Assembly (NCBI RefSeq): GCF_027244095.1
Contig: NC_069670.1
Coordinates: 14,031,320-14,095,319, forward strand
Origin: Hemicordylus capensis
Taxonomy: Eukaryota; Chordata; Lepidosauria; Squamata; Cordylidae
Length of the DNA stretch: 64,000 nucleotides
Direction of reading: 5' to 3'
Made by a program: the position numbers and the translations under genes. This document shows, piece by piece, positions 63,863-64,000 of the stretch; position 1 is the first letter of the stretch; the number at the start of each line of letters is the position of its first letter. The notes beneath the pieces were generated by a model. The model was not told where the DNA came from, did not search any database, and was given only the letters and a program-made list of their open reading frames with translations.

Positions 63863-64000
63863 CTTAGAGGGCTCTCACTCTCTCTCTGTATCAAATCCCT
63901 AGGACAAAGATGACCAGAGTTCAAATCCCCATTCAGCCACAGAACTCACTGGCTGTCTCTGGAACGGTCACAGGAAGCTGCCATATACTGAGTCAGACCA

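Larger units (their letters stand above)
63233..64000. other. CLK2 last intron, repeat-filled
   Basis: Holds a CR1 tail (63257-63450), an L2 3' end (63610-63862), a SINE fragment (63900-63965) and the start of a reverse 5S-type SINE at the right edge (63972-64000). Confidence 0.6.

Overview
The window is nuclear DNA from a vertebrate, most likely a squamate reptile (lizard or snake). The genes are vertebrate genes with introns. The repeats are of squamate type: tRNA-derived SINEs with Bov-B-like tails, a SINE with a 5S-rRNA-like head, L2, CR1 and Bov-B LINE pieces, and short palindromic hAT-like elements. No bacterial, organellar or CRISPR features were seen. The species cannot be named from the sequence alone.

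All five genes lie on the minus strand and, apart from one extra gene, in the order known from human 1q22. From low to high coordinate they are: GBA1 (lysosomal glucocerebrosidase, first four coding exons, 1225-7076, rest off the left edge); ENTREP3/FAM189B (12 coding exons, 21618-34574, 660 aa, complete); SCAMP3 (9 exons, 41918-51381, 352 aa, complete); a divergent complexin-3/4-like gene with a CAAX box (3 exons, 55777-57555, 146 aa, complete); and CLK2 (last coding exon only, 63050-63232, rest off the right edge). Exons were built by reading the minus strand, matching remembered human proteins and requiring GT-AG junctions in phase. Poly(A) signals fit near 19718, 40031, 54678 and 62590.

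The complexin is the main discovery. In human, SCAMP3 and CLK2 are next-door neighbours with no gene between them. Here an intact complexin sits in that gap. It keeps the four residues used for SNARE binding and a C-terminal CPVM box, but a short proline-bearing segment replaces the accessory helix.

Region by region: 1-7.2 kb holds GBA1 exons among repeats. 7.2-15.3 kb is a repeat-rich stretch, probably the expanded GBA1 5' intron. 15.3-15.7 kb is a GC-rich candidate GBA1 promoter with two GTCACATGAC (CLEAR-type) boxes. 15.7-19.7 kb is intergenic and includes a 99-bp-armed palindrome. 19.7-36.5 kb is ENTREP3 with its 3'UTR and candidate promoter. 36.5-40.0 kb is intergenic repeats. 40.0-51.6 kb is SCAMP3 with a 1.9-kb 3'UTR and promoter. 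51.6-54.7 kb is intergenic. 54.7-57.6 kb is the complexin. 57.6-62.6 kb is intergenic. 62.6-64.0 kb is the CLK2 3' end.

The genes do not form one pathway, though three encode membrane-traffic proteins (SCAMP3, the endosomal protein ENTREP3 and the complexin) and one encodes a lysosomal enzyme. Repeat family names are by resemblance only, and repeat borders are approximate unless a target-site duplication is given.
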